Shown here: one piece after another, positions 54,212 through 61,836 of the stretch
Layout of the letters: every line of letters starts with the position of its first letter
Position numbering within the stretch: the first letter of the stretch is position 1
NCBI RefSeq assembly: GCF_003992625.1
Contig: NZ_RZMW01000021.1
Coordinates: 1-61,836, forward strand
Length of the DNA: 61,836 nucleotides
Reading direction: 5' to 3'
Source: Pelagibacterium lentulum
GTDB lineage: Bacteria; Pseudomonadota; Alphaproteobacteria; Rhizobiales; Devosiaceae
The notes under the pieces: model-generated
Database searches by the model: none
What the model was told of the DNA's origin: nothing
What the model saw: only the letters and a program-made list of their open reading frames with translations
Made by a program: the position numbers and the translations under genes

Positions 54212-54641
54212 TACGCGAGGGTTCGAGCGTCTGGAAAAGCGGCTGACCAAGATGCCCAAGACAATCCGCAACGAGACCAGCAAAGCCCTGGTCAAGAGCG
54301 CGGAGGAGACCGCCGAGGTGCAGCGGAGCCTGGCGCCGGTCAGCGTCGACGGGTCCCATGGCAATCCGCCCGGCGCTTTGCGCGACAGCATCACTGCCAC
54401 CCCTCCGGGCGGAACGACGCCGGCCTATGGCACAGGGGGATCGCGAAAGGTGCCTGAAGGGGCGGCAGCGGTGACCGCTGGCAACAGTGGTGTGCGCTAT
54501 TCCCATTTTGTCGAGCGCGGAACCAGCAAGGCCGAGGCGCAACCGTTCTTCTGGCCCGGATACCGGCTGACGCGTACGCGCAATGTCCGGCGGATCAAAC
54601 GGGCGTTGAACAAGGCCATCAAGGAAAGCAAGAATGTCTGA
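54201..54641 (+). CDS. HK97 gp10-like head-tail/tail protein
   Basis: 146 residues from ATG 54201 with AGAAGGA at 54184-54190. GFERLEKRLTKMPKTIRNETSKALVKSAEETAEVQRSLAPV and VRYSHFVERGTSKAEAQPFFWPG are the gp10 family marks. It is normally located before the tail tube gene; here it is after the chaperone and the regulatory cassette. Confidence 0.87.
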   Translation: MGRNTRGFERLEKRLTKMPKTIRNETSKALVKSAEETAEVQRSLAPVSVDGSHGNPPGALRDSITATPPGGTTPAYGTGGSRKVPEGAAAVTAGNSGVRYSHFVERGTSKAEAQPFFWPGYRLTRTRNVRRIKRALNKAIKESKNV

Positions 54642-57015
54642 CGATCAGGAGCGCCTTGTTGTCTTGTTCGAGGCCAGGTTGCGCGACTTCGAGCGGCGCA
54701 TGAGCCAGTCCGTTCGCCATACACGGCAAACTCGGCAACAGATCGAGCGCGAATCTGCGGCGCTGGCCAAAAAGCTCGAGCAGGATATGGCCAAGGCTGG
54801 CCAGAACAGCGCCGATGGGATCAGGCGGGCATTCGGTTCCATTCGTTCGGCGCTCGGATTTGCCGGTATCGGGCTCGGCGCTGCCGGTATTGCAAATCTG
54901 ACGTCAGAGTGGACGGACCTCAATGCGCGCGTCGCCAACGCGACGGGTTCCCTGCAGCGTGGCACCGAAGTCATGGGTCGGCTCAGCGACATGGCGCGGC
55001 GGACCTATTCTTCGTTGACCCAGACGACAGAAGCCTTTGTCGAGAATTCCGACGTTCTGACCGAACTTGGTTACAATTACACCCAGCAGCTCGATCTCAC
55101 CGAAGCACTTAACAATGCGCTTGTGATCAGTGCGACGCGCGGACAGCGGGCAGAGAGCGTGATGCGCGCCTGGTCCAACGCAATGGCGCTGGGGCAGTTG
55201 TCGGGCCAGAACCTCAACACGATCCTGCAAGGGAGCCCGCGCCTGGTGCGAGCGCTCGCGGACAGCATGGGCGTCGGGGTGAGCCAGTTGCGCGCCATGG
55301 GCGCCGCAGGGCAGATCACGGCCCGTGACATGTACGGGGTCACCCAGGAACTGGAGACACTGCGGGCCGAAGCGGATGCGATGCCGGCGACGTTGCAGGA
55401 CAGCTTTGTCTTGCTGGGCAACGCCGTGATGCAGTTTGTCGGGCAGGCCGACCAGGCAACCGGGATCACCGGTATCCTTGCGCGCGAAATCATCCTGCTC
55501 GCTGACAGCATCGAGGAATCCGCGCGGCGCTGGGAGCGGGGCGACGTGCCGATATTGCAGTTCATGCAGTCGGTTGTTGGCCTGTCGCGCGAGCTGGGCT
55601 TGATCCAGGGCGATCTTGAAGACACGCGCACAGAGGTTGAGCGGGTTGAGGATAGTGTAGCAGAGGCGCGGCTGGCGTTCGTCGATCTTGCGGATGCTGT
55701 CGTCAGAATGCAAGGCATCGACGCCATCAACCCGAACCTGCCGCAAGAGATCCAGTCAGTCGTCGACAAACTCCTGCTTGGTGAGATGAGCGCAGTGGAG
55801 GCCCGGCAGGCGCTGCTGGACCTGGGCGCCGTCAACATGGACTTTGGCGGCGTTCTGAGCCAGTTGGCCACGCTAGCCGGGCAACTTCGGGTCGTCACGT
55901 CAGAAGCACATGCGATGCACGCGGCGCTCAATACCCCTGGAGGCCCGACAGGCGGCGGTGCCGGCCGAGGTGGGGCAGGGCAATCGCGCCGCGCTGCAGC
56001 CGATCGGCAAGCGGCGCTGACGGATTATACTCTCGAGCGCGAGCGCGTGTTGGGATTGAGCCGTGAGCAGCTCACGCTTGAACAGGCAATCACCCGCGAG
56101 ATCGAGAATGCCGCCAAGGCCGGCGTTAGCTTGAGCCAGGAGCGCGCCGAGGAATTGGCGCGCATGGCCATTGCGCAACAGGAGGCAAACCGGGCGAGCA
56201 GCCGTAGTGGCGGCCGCAGTGGCAATGATGAACTGGCAACAGCCACAAAGTCGATCCGGGAGCGCACTGAAGCCTTGATGCGCGAGACGGCGTTGCAGGC
56301 ACAGCTTAATCCGCTCATCGATGACTATGGCTATGCGATGCAGAAGCTGCGGATCCAGCAAGAGCTGGAGAATGCGGCGGCAAAGGCCGGTTTGGTCCTC
56401 ACGCCAGACCGTATTGCGGCCATGGACCAACTGGCCGATGGGTATGCTCGCGCGTCAGTCGAGGCTGCGAAACTGGCGGAGACGCAGAACCAAGCTCGCC
56501 AGTCTATGGAGGATTGGTTCGGCTTGGCCAAGACCGCAGCGCGCTCATTCATTGACGATCTGGCTGAAGCCAAGACTGCTGCCGAGGCGCTCGGAAACGC
56601 TCTTAAACAGCTTGGCAGTCATCTGATAAATCTCGGAATGAACAGCCTGTTCGGCTCTGGTGGTGGTGACTTTGGGTTGTTGGGCAACCTCATTGGCATC
56701 CCCGGACGCCAGTTCGGTGGCCGTGTCACCAAGGGGCAACCTTACATTGTTGGCGAAAAACGCCCCGAGCTGTTTGTGCCCGATCAGAGCGGAACTATTG
56801 TCCCTCGCGTACCAAGTGCGCCCGATGCTTCTGCGCTACGTGGGTTGAATGACAATTCGTCGAGCACCTTCACCTACGCTCCAACGATCGATGCACGCGG
56901 TGCTGATGTTGCCGCCGTTGCGCGTATCGAGCAGGTATTGGCGCGTGACCGCGCGGAGTTTGAAGGCAAGGTGCGCGGTCTGTTTGAGCGGCGCAACAAG
57001 CTCATGTGGAGCTAG
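54634..57015 (+). CDS. Tail tape measure protein
   Basis: 793 residues. A helical coiled-coil start (about 1-60), the tape-measure domain (about 80-270: LNARVANATGSLQRGTEVMGRLSDMARRTYSSL, GQLSGQNLNTILQGSPRLVRALADSMGVGVSQLR), hydrophobic segments and a C-terminal GRVTKGQPYIVGEKRPELFVP segment common to tape measures. Length suggests a fairly short tail (roughly 100 nm by the usual 0.15 nm per residue rule). Confidence 0.94.
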   Translation: MSDDQERLVVLFEARLRDFERRMSQSVRHTRQTRQQIERESAALAKKLEQDMAKAGQNSADGIRRAFGSIRSALGFAGIGLGAAGIANLTSEWTDLNARVANATGSLQRGTEVMGRLSDMARRTYSSLTQTTEAFVENSDVLTELGYNYTQQLDLTEALNNALVISATRGQRAESVMRAWSNAMALGQLSGQNLNTILQGSPRLVRALADSMGVGVSQLRAMGAAGQITARDMYGVTQELETLRAEADAMPATLQDSFVLLGNAVMQFVGQADQATGITGILAREIILLADSIEESARRWERGDVPILQFMQSVVGLSRELGLIQGDLEDTRTEVERVEDSVAEARLAFVDLADAVVRMQGIDAINPNLPQEIQSVVDKLLLGEMSAVEARQALLDLGAVNMDFGGVLSQLATLAGQLRVVTSEAHAMHAALNTPGGPTGGGAGRGGAGQSRRAAADRQAALTDYTLERERVLGLSREQLTLEQAITREIENAAKAGVSLSQERAEELARMAIAQQEANRASSRSGGRSGNDELATATKSIRERTEALMRETALQAQLNPLIDDYGYAMQKLRIQQELENAAAKAGLVLTPDRIAAMDQLADGYARASVEAAKLAETQNQARQSMEDWFGLAKTAARSFIDDLAEAKTAAEALGNALKQLGSHLINLGMNSLFGSGGGDFGLLGNLIGIPGRQFGGRVTKGQPYIVGEKRPELFVPDQSGTIVPRVPSAPDASALRGLNDNSSSTFTYAPTIDARGADVAAVARIEQVLARDRAEFEGKVRGLFERRNKLMWS

Positions 57016-57045
57016 ACACGATGGAAGCCATGAAAGGCGCAACGA

Positions 57046-57651
57046 ATGGCGCTAACTGAACCACTGGATCTGCTCGATGGCCTCCCCGGTTGGGCCGTCG
57101 CGTTTGAACTTCAGGCGCGACAAGAGCAGTCACGTTCCGCAGCGGGGCGCACTCGTGTAAAAGATTTCGGCCAGCCGCTATGGGTTGGGTCGTGGGTCAC
57201 GCGCACCATTTTGCCAAACACGCTGGACATTTGGCACGCGCGCCTCAACCACGCCATGAACAGCCAGATGACGTTCCGGGCATGGAAGTCGAGCCGATGC
57301 CGTCCTATCGCGCATCCGGGTAACTCTATGTTGCCAGAAGGTTCTCTGTACGCAATTGGCGCTAACGACAACACGGTGCGCGTTGAGGATTTGCCTGGTG
57401 TGACGCTGTCGATCGGCGACATGCTGCGCATTGGCACCGGGCTATATGAAGTGCTCGAACCCGCGAGCGGCGACCCCACTGCGTTCTTTACAATCCAGCC
57501 GCATCTTTGGGTTGGCACGGCAACCGGGCAGAAGGTCGTTATCTCCAAACCCTGGGTGGCAATGACGATCGATCCCGGCTCAGTGTCAACGAACGTGAGC
57601 CCTGCAACGGGCCGAGGAACGCTGTCATTCACGGCAACTGAATCGCGCTAG
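57046..57651 (+). CDS. Distal tail protein, hypothetical (201 aa)
   Basis: PLDLLDGLPGWAVAFELQARQEQSRSAAGRTRVKDFGQPLWVG and a beta-rich C terminus. Located between tape measure and hub-like proteins, the position of distal tail components. I recognise the pattern as a siphophage tail protein of alphaproteobacteria but cannot name a family. Confidence 0.75.
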   Translation: MALTEPLDLLDGLPGWAVAFELQARQEQSRSAAGRTRVKDFGQPLWVGSWVTRTILPNTLDIWHARLNHAMNSQMTFRAWKSSRCRPIAHPGNSMLPEGSLYAIGANDNTVRVEDLPGVTLSIGDMLRIGTGLYEVLEPASGDPTAFFTIQPHLWVGTATGQKVVISKPWVAMTIDPGSVSTNVSPATGRGTLSFTATESR

Positions 57652-57658
57652 AGGCATC

Positions 57659-58333
57659 ATGAAAACCATATCCACTGCCAACCAGGCCGCTCTTGCGGCC
57701 CGGCGCTTACTGCCGCGCGATTTTCTGACGATCACGGCACGCAACCGCGAAACTGGCGAGCCGGAAACAGTCGGTTTCTGGTCTGATCTGGGTAACGTTA
57801 CGGCGCTGGTTTTCGATCCGGATACGCGCACACCGGCCTTGCGCAGCTTTTATGGCGCCGGGTCACTGATTTCCATTTCGGACATTCCGGCCGTTGCTGG
57901 CATTACAGTGCAGCGCGTCACAATCTTGATGAGTCAGCTTGATGAATTGGTCGAGCAGGCGGTGCGCCTGTACGACATCAAGCAGGCGCGGGTGGAAATC
58001 CATACCGGCCTACTCGATCCTGACAGCCGCAAACTGATCGATCCGGCTGAGCCGCTGTTTGTCGGATTTGTCGATCAGGTTGAAATCAAGACGCCGCGCG
58101 AGAACGAAGTCGGCGGTGTCACGATCAGTTGCACCAGCCACACGCAAGAGTTGGCCCGGACCAATCCCGAAACCCGTAGCCACGAAGATCAAAAACGTCG
58201 AAACGCAAACGACGATTTTTATATCGATGCGGCAGTCTGTGGCGAATGGGATCATTTCTGGGCCGGACGGCAGCAACAGACCCAAAAGAACAAGGGTATT
58301 TTTGGCTGGGGAGGTTTCCTTGGGATCTTCTAA
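57659..58333 (+). CDS. Tail hub-associated protein (224 aa)
   Basis: KTISTANQAALAARRLLPRDFLTITARNRETGEPETVGFWSDLG, ITVQRVTILMSQLDELVEQAVRLYD and GVTISCTSHTQELARTNPETRSHEDQ suggest a baseplate/hub component similar in role to gene products preceding the J-like protein. Overlaps the acetyltransferase gene by 14 bp. Confidence 0.75.
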   Translation: MKTISTANQAALAARRLLPRDFLTITARNRETGEPETVGFWSDLGNVTALVFDPDTRTPALRSFYGAGSLISISDIPAVAGITVQRVTILMSQLDELVEQAVRLYDIKQARVEIHTGLLDPDSRKLIDPAEPLFVGFVDQVEIKTPRENEVGGVTISCTSHTQELARTNPETRSHEDQKRRNANDDFYIDAAVCGEWDHFWAGRQQQTQKNKGIFGWGGFLGIF

Positions 58334-58772
58334 GGTTCGCCTCGCAACGCCCGAGGATCGGTGCCGGGTCATCTCCATGTGTCGGGATGCGCACGGGGCA
58401 GGAAAACTGCCTTGGAAGTTTAGCGCTCCGCATGCCGACGCGCTGTTTCGTCAATCACTCGAGTTACCTGACAGGGCCTGCATCGTATTTGCCCCCGAAA
58501 GAACGGCCCAAGGGTTCTTGCTTGCCTATGTGGCGCTGTCGCCGTTGGCCGACATCAGTTTCGCCCGCGATTTTGGTTGGTGGATAGATCCTGCACATCG
58601 CGGCATGGCCGCAAATGACATGCTCGATGCATTCGAGCTTTGGGCGGGCCAGCGCAGTGCGACATTCGCGGGAATGGCAGCGATGGAAGCTAACCCTCGC
58701 GCTGGTCGACTCTACGAGCGTCGCGGCTACCTCAAAACCGAGACGCATTACTACAAGCGGCTCGTCGACTAG
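58320..58772 (+). CDS. GNAT-family acetyltransferase in the tail operon
   Basis: 150 residues starting at TTG 58320, with GGGGAGG at 58308-58314. KVRLATPEDRCRVISMCRDAHG, FGWWIDPAHRGMAANDMLDAFELWAG and EANPRAGRLYERRGYLKTETHYYK are GNAT fold motifs; the RG(M)A segment marks the acetyl-CoA loop. A similar enzyme-like protein often sits here in siphophages. Substrate unknown. Confidence 0.78.
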   Translation: MGSSKVRLATPEDRCRVISMCRDAHGAGKLPWKFSAPHADALFRQSLELPDRACIVFAPERTAQGFLLAYVALSPLADISFARDFGWWIDPAHRGMAANDMLDAFELWAGQRSATFAGMAAMEANPRAGRLYERRGYLKTETHYYKRLVD

Positions 58773-58783
58773 GACACCCCTAC

Positions 58784-61700
58784 ATGCCTGTTTTTACTGC
58801 AATCGGCGCCGCTGTTGCTGGCGCTACCGGCATCGCATGGCTGGGCACCGCGGCGGCGGCAGCGTCTCAACTCGTCGCAGGTATAACCGCCAGCCTGATC
58901 GGCAAGGCCATGCAAGGCGAGCCGCAGCGTCCGCGGTTTCAGGTGCAGGGCCAAATCCAAACCGGCGATGACGTACCGCGCTCAATCCTGTTTGGCTGGA
59001 ATGCAACGGCAGGCTCGAAGGTCTATCAAAACGAATGGGGGGCGAGCAGCGCCCCGCAGGAATTTTCGACACGCGTCATTGCGCTTTCCGACTATCCGAT
59101 CCGTGAACTGCGCGGCATGGAAGTGGATGGCAAGCCGGTAACTATTCTGTGGGGGCAGGCGCACGCTCAGTACGGATTTCCGATTGCAGAGTATCGGAAG
59201 TCAGCGGTCTTTCTTGGGCAGCAAGACCACCTCTGGGTTAAGTTTTACGACGGCACACAGACCAGCGCGGACAGCTTCCTGGTCAATTCAGTCTCTAGCT
59301 CCGAGCGGCCTTATACGTCTTCGCGCGTTGGCCGTGGCATTGCTTATGCAATCGTAACGAGCCGCGCGCCGCAACGGCAGGACGGCGAGGAAAAGCCGCT
59401 TTTTCAGGGCTTGCCGCAATACAAGTTCGTTACCTATGGCGCTCGGCTCTATGACCCGAGCAGGGACGATACCGTTGGCGGTAATGGCCCACAGCGCTGG
59501 AATGATCCGTCCACCTGGGGCGGCGATGGCGACTTCCTGCCGCCGGTTCAGGTTTACAATCTGTTGCGCGGCATCCGCTGGAATAATCAGTGGCTCTATG
59601 GGCTGCAAGTTCTGAATCCAGCACGCTTGCCTGTCGAAAACTGGATTGCCGCAATTAATAAGGCGCGCGGCGGAATTGCTGGCCCAGATGGCACCGAGCC
59701 GACCTATCGCGCCGGTGGTGAAATCCAGGTTGGCGCTCCGGTTCATATCGCGATTGAAGGCTTTCTTACCGCCTGCAATGGCCGCATGGCGGAAACCGGC
59801 GGCACCTACACCATGGACATGGGCGCACCCGGTACGCCGGTTATGGCGTTCACCGATGGCGATATCCTGTCGACAGAAGAACAGAGTTTTACGCCGTTCT
59901 TTTCACTGTCGGACACAGTCAACGGCGTTTCGGCAAGTTACCCGAATCCGTCCGAAGGCTGGAACGTCAAAACCGCTCCGGCGCTGATCCGGCCCGACCT
60001 CGAAGCGCTGGACGGCAACCGGCGCTTGCTGGCGACCGTGTCGCTCGATCTGGTGCCTTACAAGGGGCAGGTGCAGCGCCTTATGAAATGGGCGCTGGCG
60101 GAGGCGCTGCGCGCTCGCAGGCATACGTTTGTTCTTGGTCCTGAGTTCCGGATTCTTGAGCCCAACGACATTGTGCGCTGGACAAGTGCGCGCAATGGCT
60201 ATGTCGACAAGCTGTTTCGCGTCGATGGGATCGTTTATAAATCCAATCTCGATGTGATCGTCGATCTGACAGAGGTGGACCCCTCTGACTACGACTGGAA
60301 CCAGTCGACAGACTACCGGCCTGTTGTTGATGGTCCGCTCCAGCTTGTAGGGCCAAAGCCTGTCCCGATGACGGGTTGGCAGGTTTTCCCGGCGACGATT
60401 TTTGACGATCAAGGGAGAGCGCGCCGTCCGTCCATTGAAGTGCGGTTTGCATCTGGCGTCGTCGGCGTTGAGCGTGTTCGTGTTCAGGTTCGTGTTGCCG
60501 GAAGCGGCGACATAGTTTTCGACGGAGAAGTGCCGTACGACGATCCTTGGGCGGTCATTTTGTCGGGGCAGTTTTCGCCTGCGACGAATTACGAAGTGCG
60601 CGGAATCTTCATCGGGCCGAATTATTCCGAATGGTCGATCTGGTTTTCGGTTCTAACGCCCGACATAAAACTCGGCCCGCTCGATGTCATCTATGGCGAT
60701 ATTAACCTCGATGAACTCGGCAAGCAGGTCGAGGGCTTACTCGACTGGATGGGCGGTAACATCCGCGACATCATCGAGGAGGCACAGGCCCAAGCGGTTC
60801 TGACCGGCGACCAGGAGCTTGCCAATGCCATGCAGTTCGATGAATTGCGGCGCTCGCTTGGTACGGTGGTTGGTGATCTTTCCGCCACGTTTGAAGAAAC
60901 GATCACCACGGCTATAATTCCGATGAACGGGCGGCTCGTGGCGCTCGCCGATGCCCTGACCGAACTATCTGCTGCGGATGCCGGCGATATATCGTCAGCG
61001 CGTATTAGGTTCACTGCAATGTCCGGCCCGAGTGGCTATGCGCGCGTCGGTATTGAAACGCGCTTCGATGTTGCCAATACCGGCGATTATCGGCTGGCTG
61101 GTAGTTATTGGGATACTCCAAACGACCCCCAATTGCCCACCCGCAGAGTTGAGATTGCCGAGCAGTTCATCATTGCGGAAAGTGCTGCTGCCGCTGGATC
61201 GCAACCCTTTATTTTTGAGGGCGGAAATCTGCGCGTGCCGAACGCGTACATCTGGGGCTTAACGGCGGTCAATATCGAGACGGCATCTATTGCTGCAGAC
61301 TTGGGTTTCATTCAAACGCTGACATCTGAGCAGGCGTTCATTGATAACCTGCAGGTGGGATGGGCTGCGATTGAAAACGCAGTTGTCAACAATCTGGTCG
61401 TTAACGCGGCGATGATAGGAGACCTTGCCGTAACCCGGATCAAGCTCGAAGAGGGCTCTGTTACTGACGTTTACAAGGCTGGACCCACTTCCGGAAGCAT
61501 GTCCGCACCGGGAACCATAACGTTGAACAGTCAAACTATAAATGTAGGCGCAGGTGATCTTATATCAGCTGGAGCGGTCGTTGTGGGTTTTGGAGGCGGG
61601 AACGTTAGCAATGGCGGCTTTCGTATGTTCATCGAAATGGTGGCGGGTGGTGATGTTTACGTCATAGGTGAAGGTACGAGCGCTAGTTGGACAAACCAGT

Positions 61701-61836
61701 CTGAAAGAAACGCCGCCCCTGAACCCTATGCAAGTGGGTTGGCCCTATCTCCAATTACCGGAAATGTAACAATTCGATCAAGAATTCAGCTTTTCGGCTC
61801 GATTGCCTACTCGGGAACCCGTCGCCTAACATCCAA
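58784..61836 (+). CDS. Host-specificity (J-like) tail tip/fibre protein, partial
   Basis: Open from ATG 58784 to the window edge (at least 1017 residues; stop not seen). An N-terminal hydrophobic segment (VFTAIGAAVAGATGIAWLGTAAAAASQLVAG), a tail-tip hub region (SILFGWNATAGSKVYQNEWG, YTSSRVGRGIAYAIV, RLMKWALAEALRAR) and fibronectin-like and fibre segments (NLQVGWAAIENAVVNNLVVNAAMIGDLAVTRIKLEEG) match lambda J-type proteins. AGGA at 58771-58774 precedes the start. Determines receptor binding. Confidence 0.9.
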   Translation, partial: MPVFTAIGAAVAGATGIAWLGTAAAAASQLVAGITASLIGKAMQGEPQRPRFQVQGQIQTGDDVPRSILFGWNATAGSKVYQNEWGASSAPQEFSTRVIALSDYPIRELRGMEVDGKPVTILWGQAHAQYGFPIAEYRKSAVFLGQQDHLWVKFYDGTQTSADSFLVNSVSSSERPYTSSRVGRGIAYAIVTSRAPQRQDGEEKPLFQGLPQYKFVTYGARLYDPSRDDTVGGNGPQRWNDPSTWGGDGDFLPPVQVYNLLRGIRWNNQWLYGLQVLNPARLPVENWIAAINKARGGIAGPDGTEPTYRAGGEIQVGAPVHIAIEGFLTACNGRMAETGGTYTMDMGAPGTPVMAFTDGDILSTEEQSFTPFFSLSDTVNGVSASYPNPSEGWNVKTAPALIRPDLEALDGNRRLLATVSLDLVPYKGQVQRLMKWALAEALRARRHTFVLGPEFRILEPNDIVRWTSARNGYVDKLFRVDGIVYKSNLDVIVDLTEVDPSDYDWNQSTDYRPVVDGPLQLVGPKPVPMTGWQVFPATIFDDQGRARRPSIEVRFASGVVGVERVRVQVRVAGSGDIVFDGEVPYDDPWAVILSGQFSPATNYEVRGIFIGPNYSEWSIWFSVLTPDIKLGPLDVIYGDINLDELGKQVEGLLDWMGGNIRDIIEEAQAQAVLTGDQELANAMQFDELRRSLGTVVGDLSATFEETITTAIIPMNGRLVALADALTELSAADAGDISSARIRFTAMSGPSGYARVGIETRFDVANTGDYRLAGSYWDTPNDPQLPTRRVEIAEQFIIAESAAAAGSQPFIFEGGNLRVPNAYIWGLTAVNIETASIAADLGFIQTLTSEQAFIDNLQVGWAAIENAVVNNLVVNAAMIGDLAVTRIKLEEGSVTDVYKAGPTSGSMSAPGTITLNSQTINVGAGDLISAGAVVVGFGGGNVSNGGFRMFIEMVAGGDVYVIGEGTSASWTNQSERNAAPEPYASGLALSPITGNVTIRSRIQLFGSIAYSGTRRLTS

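Larger units (their letters stand above)
28486..61836. mobile_element. Prophage (HK97/lambda-like siphophage), right end outside the window
   Basis: The left boundary is the 3' end of tRNA-Leu. The contents run integrase, leftward early operon, CI-like repressor, rightward early genes, replication genes, terminase, head, connector, tail and the start of a J-like protein, with no housekeeping gene inside. The right attachment site, any lysis genes and the end of the fibre gene are not in the window. Gene content and order match temperate siphophages; only one small gene (36439-36600) looks broken, so the phage may be intact. Confidence 0.93.

Overview
This window joins a conserved alphaproteobacterial chromosome segment to the left and middle part of an integrated tailed phage. 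The host is most likely a member of the Hyphomicrobiales. Support comes from tuf followed by an S10-spc-alpha ribosomal operon with adk between secY and rpsM, an F1-ATPase ATP12 assembly chaperone, a fold-III ornithine/lysine decarboxylase and RarA/RimO/LipB sequences of alphaproteobacterial type. A Devosia/Pelagibacterium-like genus is a guess from overall sequence flavour, not something I can prove here.

Layout. Positions 2-15400 hold one long co-oriented run: tuf, rpsJ-rplC-rplD-rplW-rplB-rpsS-rplV-rpsC-rplP-rpmC-rpsQ-rplN-rplX-rplE-rpsN-rpsH-rplF-rplR-rpsE-rpmD-rplO-secY-adk-rpsM-rpsK-rpoA-rplQ. A strong terminator follows at 15430-15462. Positions 15553-28175 hold mixed housekeeping genes: an ArsR regulator with an AHSA1/SRPBCC partner, a decarboxylase, a Do-like protease, rarA, an RluC-type pseudouridine synthase, a HAD phosphatase, ATP12, a leftward folK-folB-folP-rimO cluster, a DUF4282 membrane protein, lipB and a small FliN/SpoA-domain protein. 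tRNA-Leu(GAG) at 28399-28485 ends the host segment.

From about 28486 to the right edge (61836) lies a prophage whose right end is outside the window. It starts with a tyrosine integrase next to the tRNA. A leftward early operon follows (153-aa protein, 25-aa membrane peptide, HD-domain protein, a short phage protein, a 9-residue-repeat protein, a 76-aa protein), then a LexA/CI-like cleavable repressor. The rightward early region holds a Cro-position protein, a CII-like protein, small proteins, an MT-A70 adenine methyltransferase, a small gene broken by a stop at codon 4, a GcrA-like regulator, HNH nuclease, primase and SF3 helicase. A 390-bp gene-free stretch packed with AACTGTCA/TGACAGTT repeats (candidate origin) comes next. 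The late region is HK97/lambda-like: HNH, small and large terminase, portal, ClpP-type protease, capsid, connectors, tail tube, a two-part tail assembly chaperone with a perfect lambda-type GGGAAAG slippery site, a regulatory cassette in the middle of the tail operon (ribbon-helix-helix protein, Tat-signal protein, BRO antirepressor, membrane protein), tape measure, distal tail proteins, a GNAT acetyltransferase and the start of a host-specificity (J-like) protein.

How it works together. The most informative non-coding signals are four copies of TGTA-N4-TACA around the repressor gene and inside the promoter spacer of the leftward operon. They read as operators of a single repressor circuit. 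The methyltransferase plus GcrA-like pair suggests the phage uses or rewires alphaproteobacterial methylation-dependent transcription. These functional links are inferences; gene identities rest on motifs visible in the translations.
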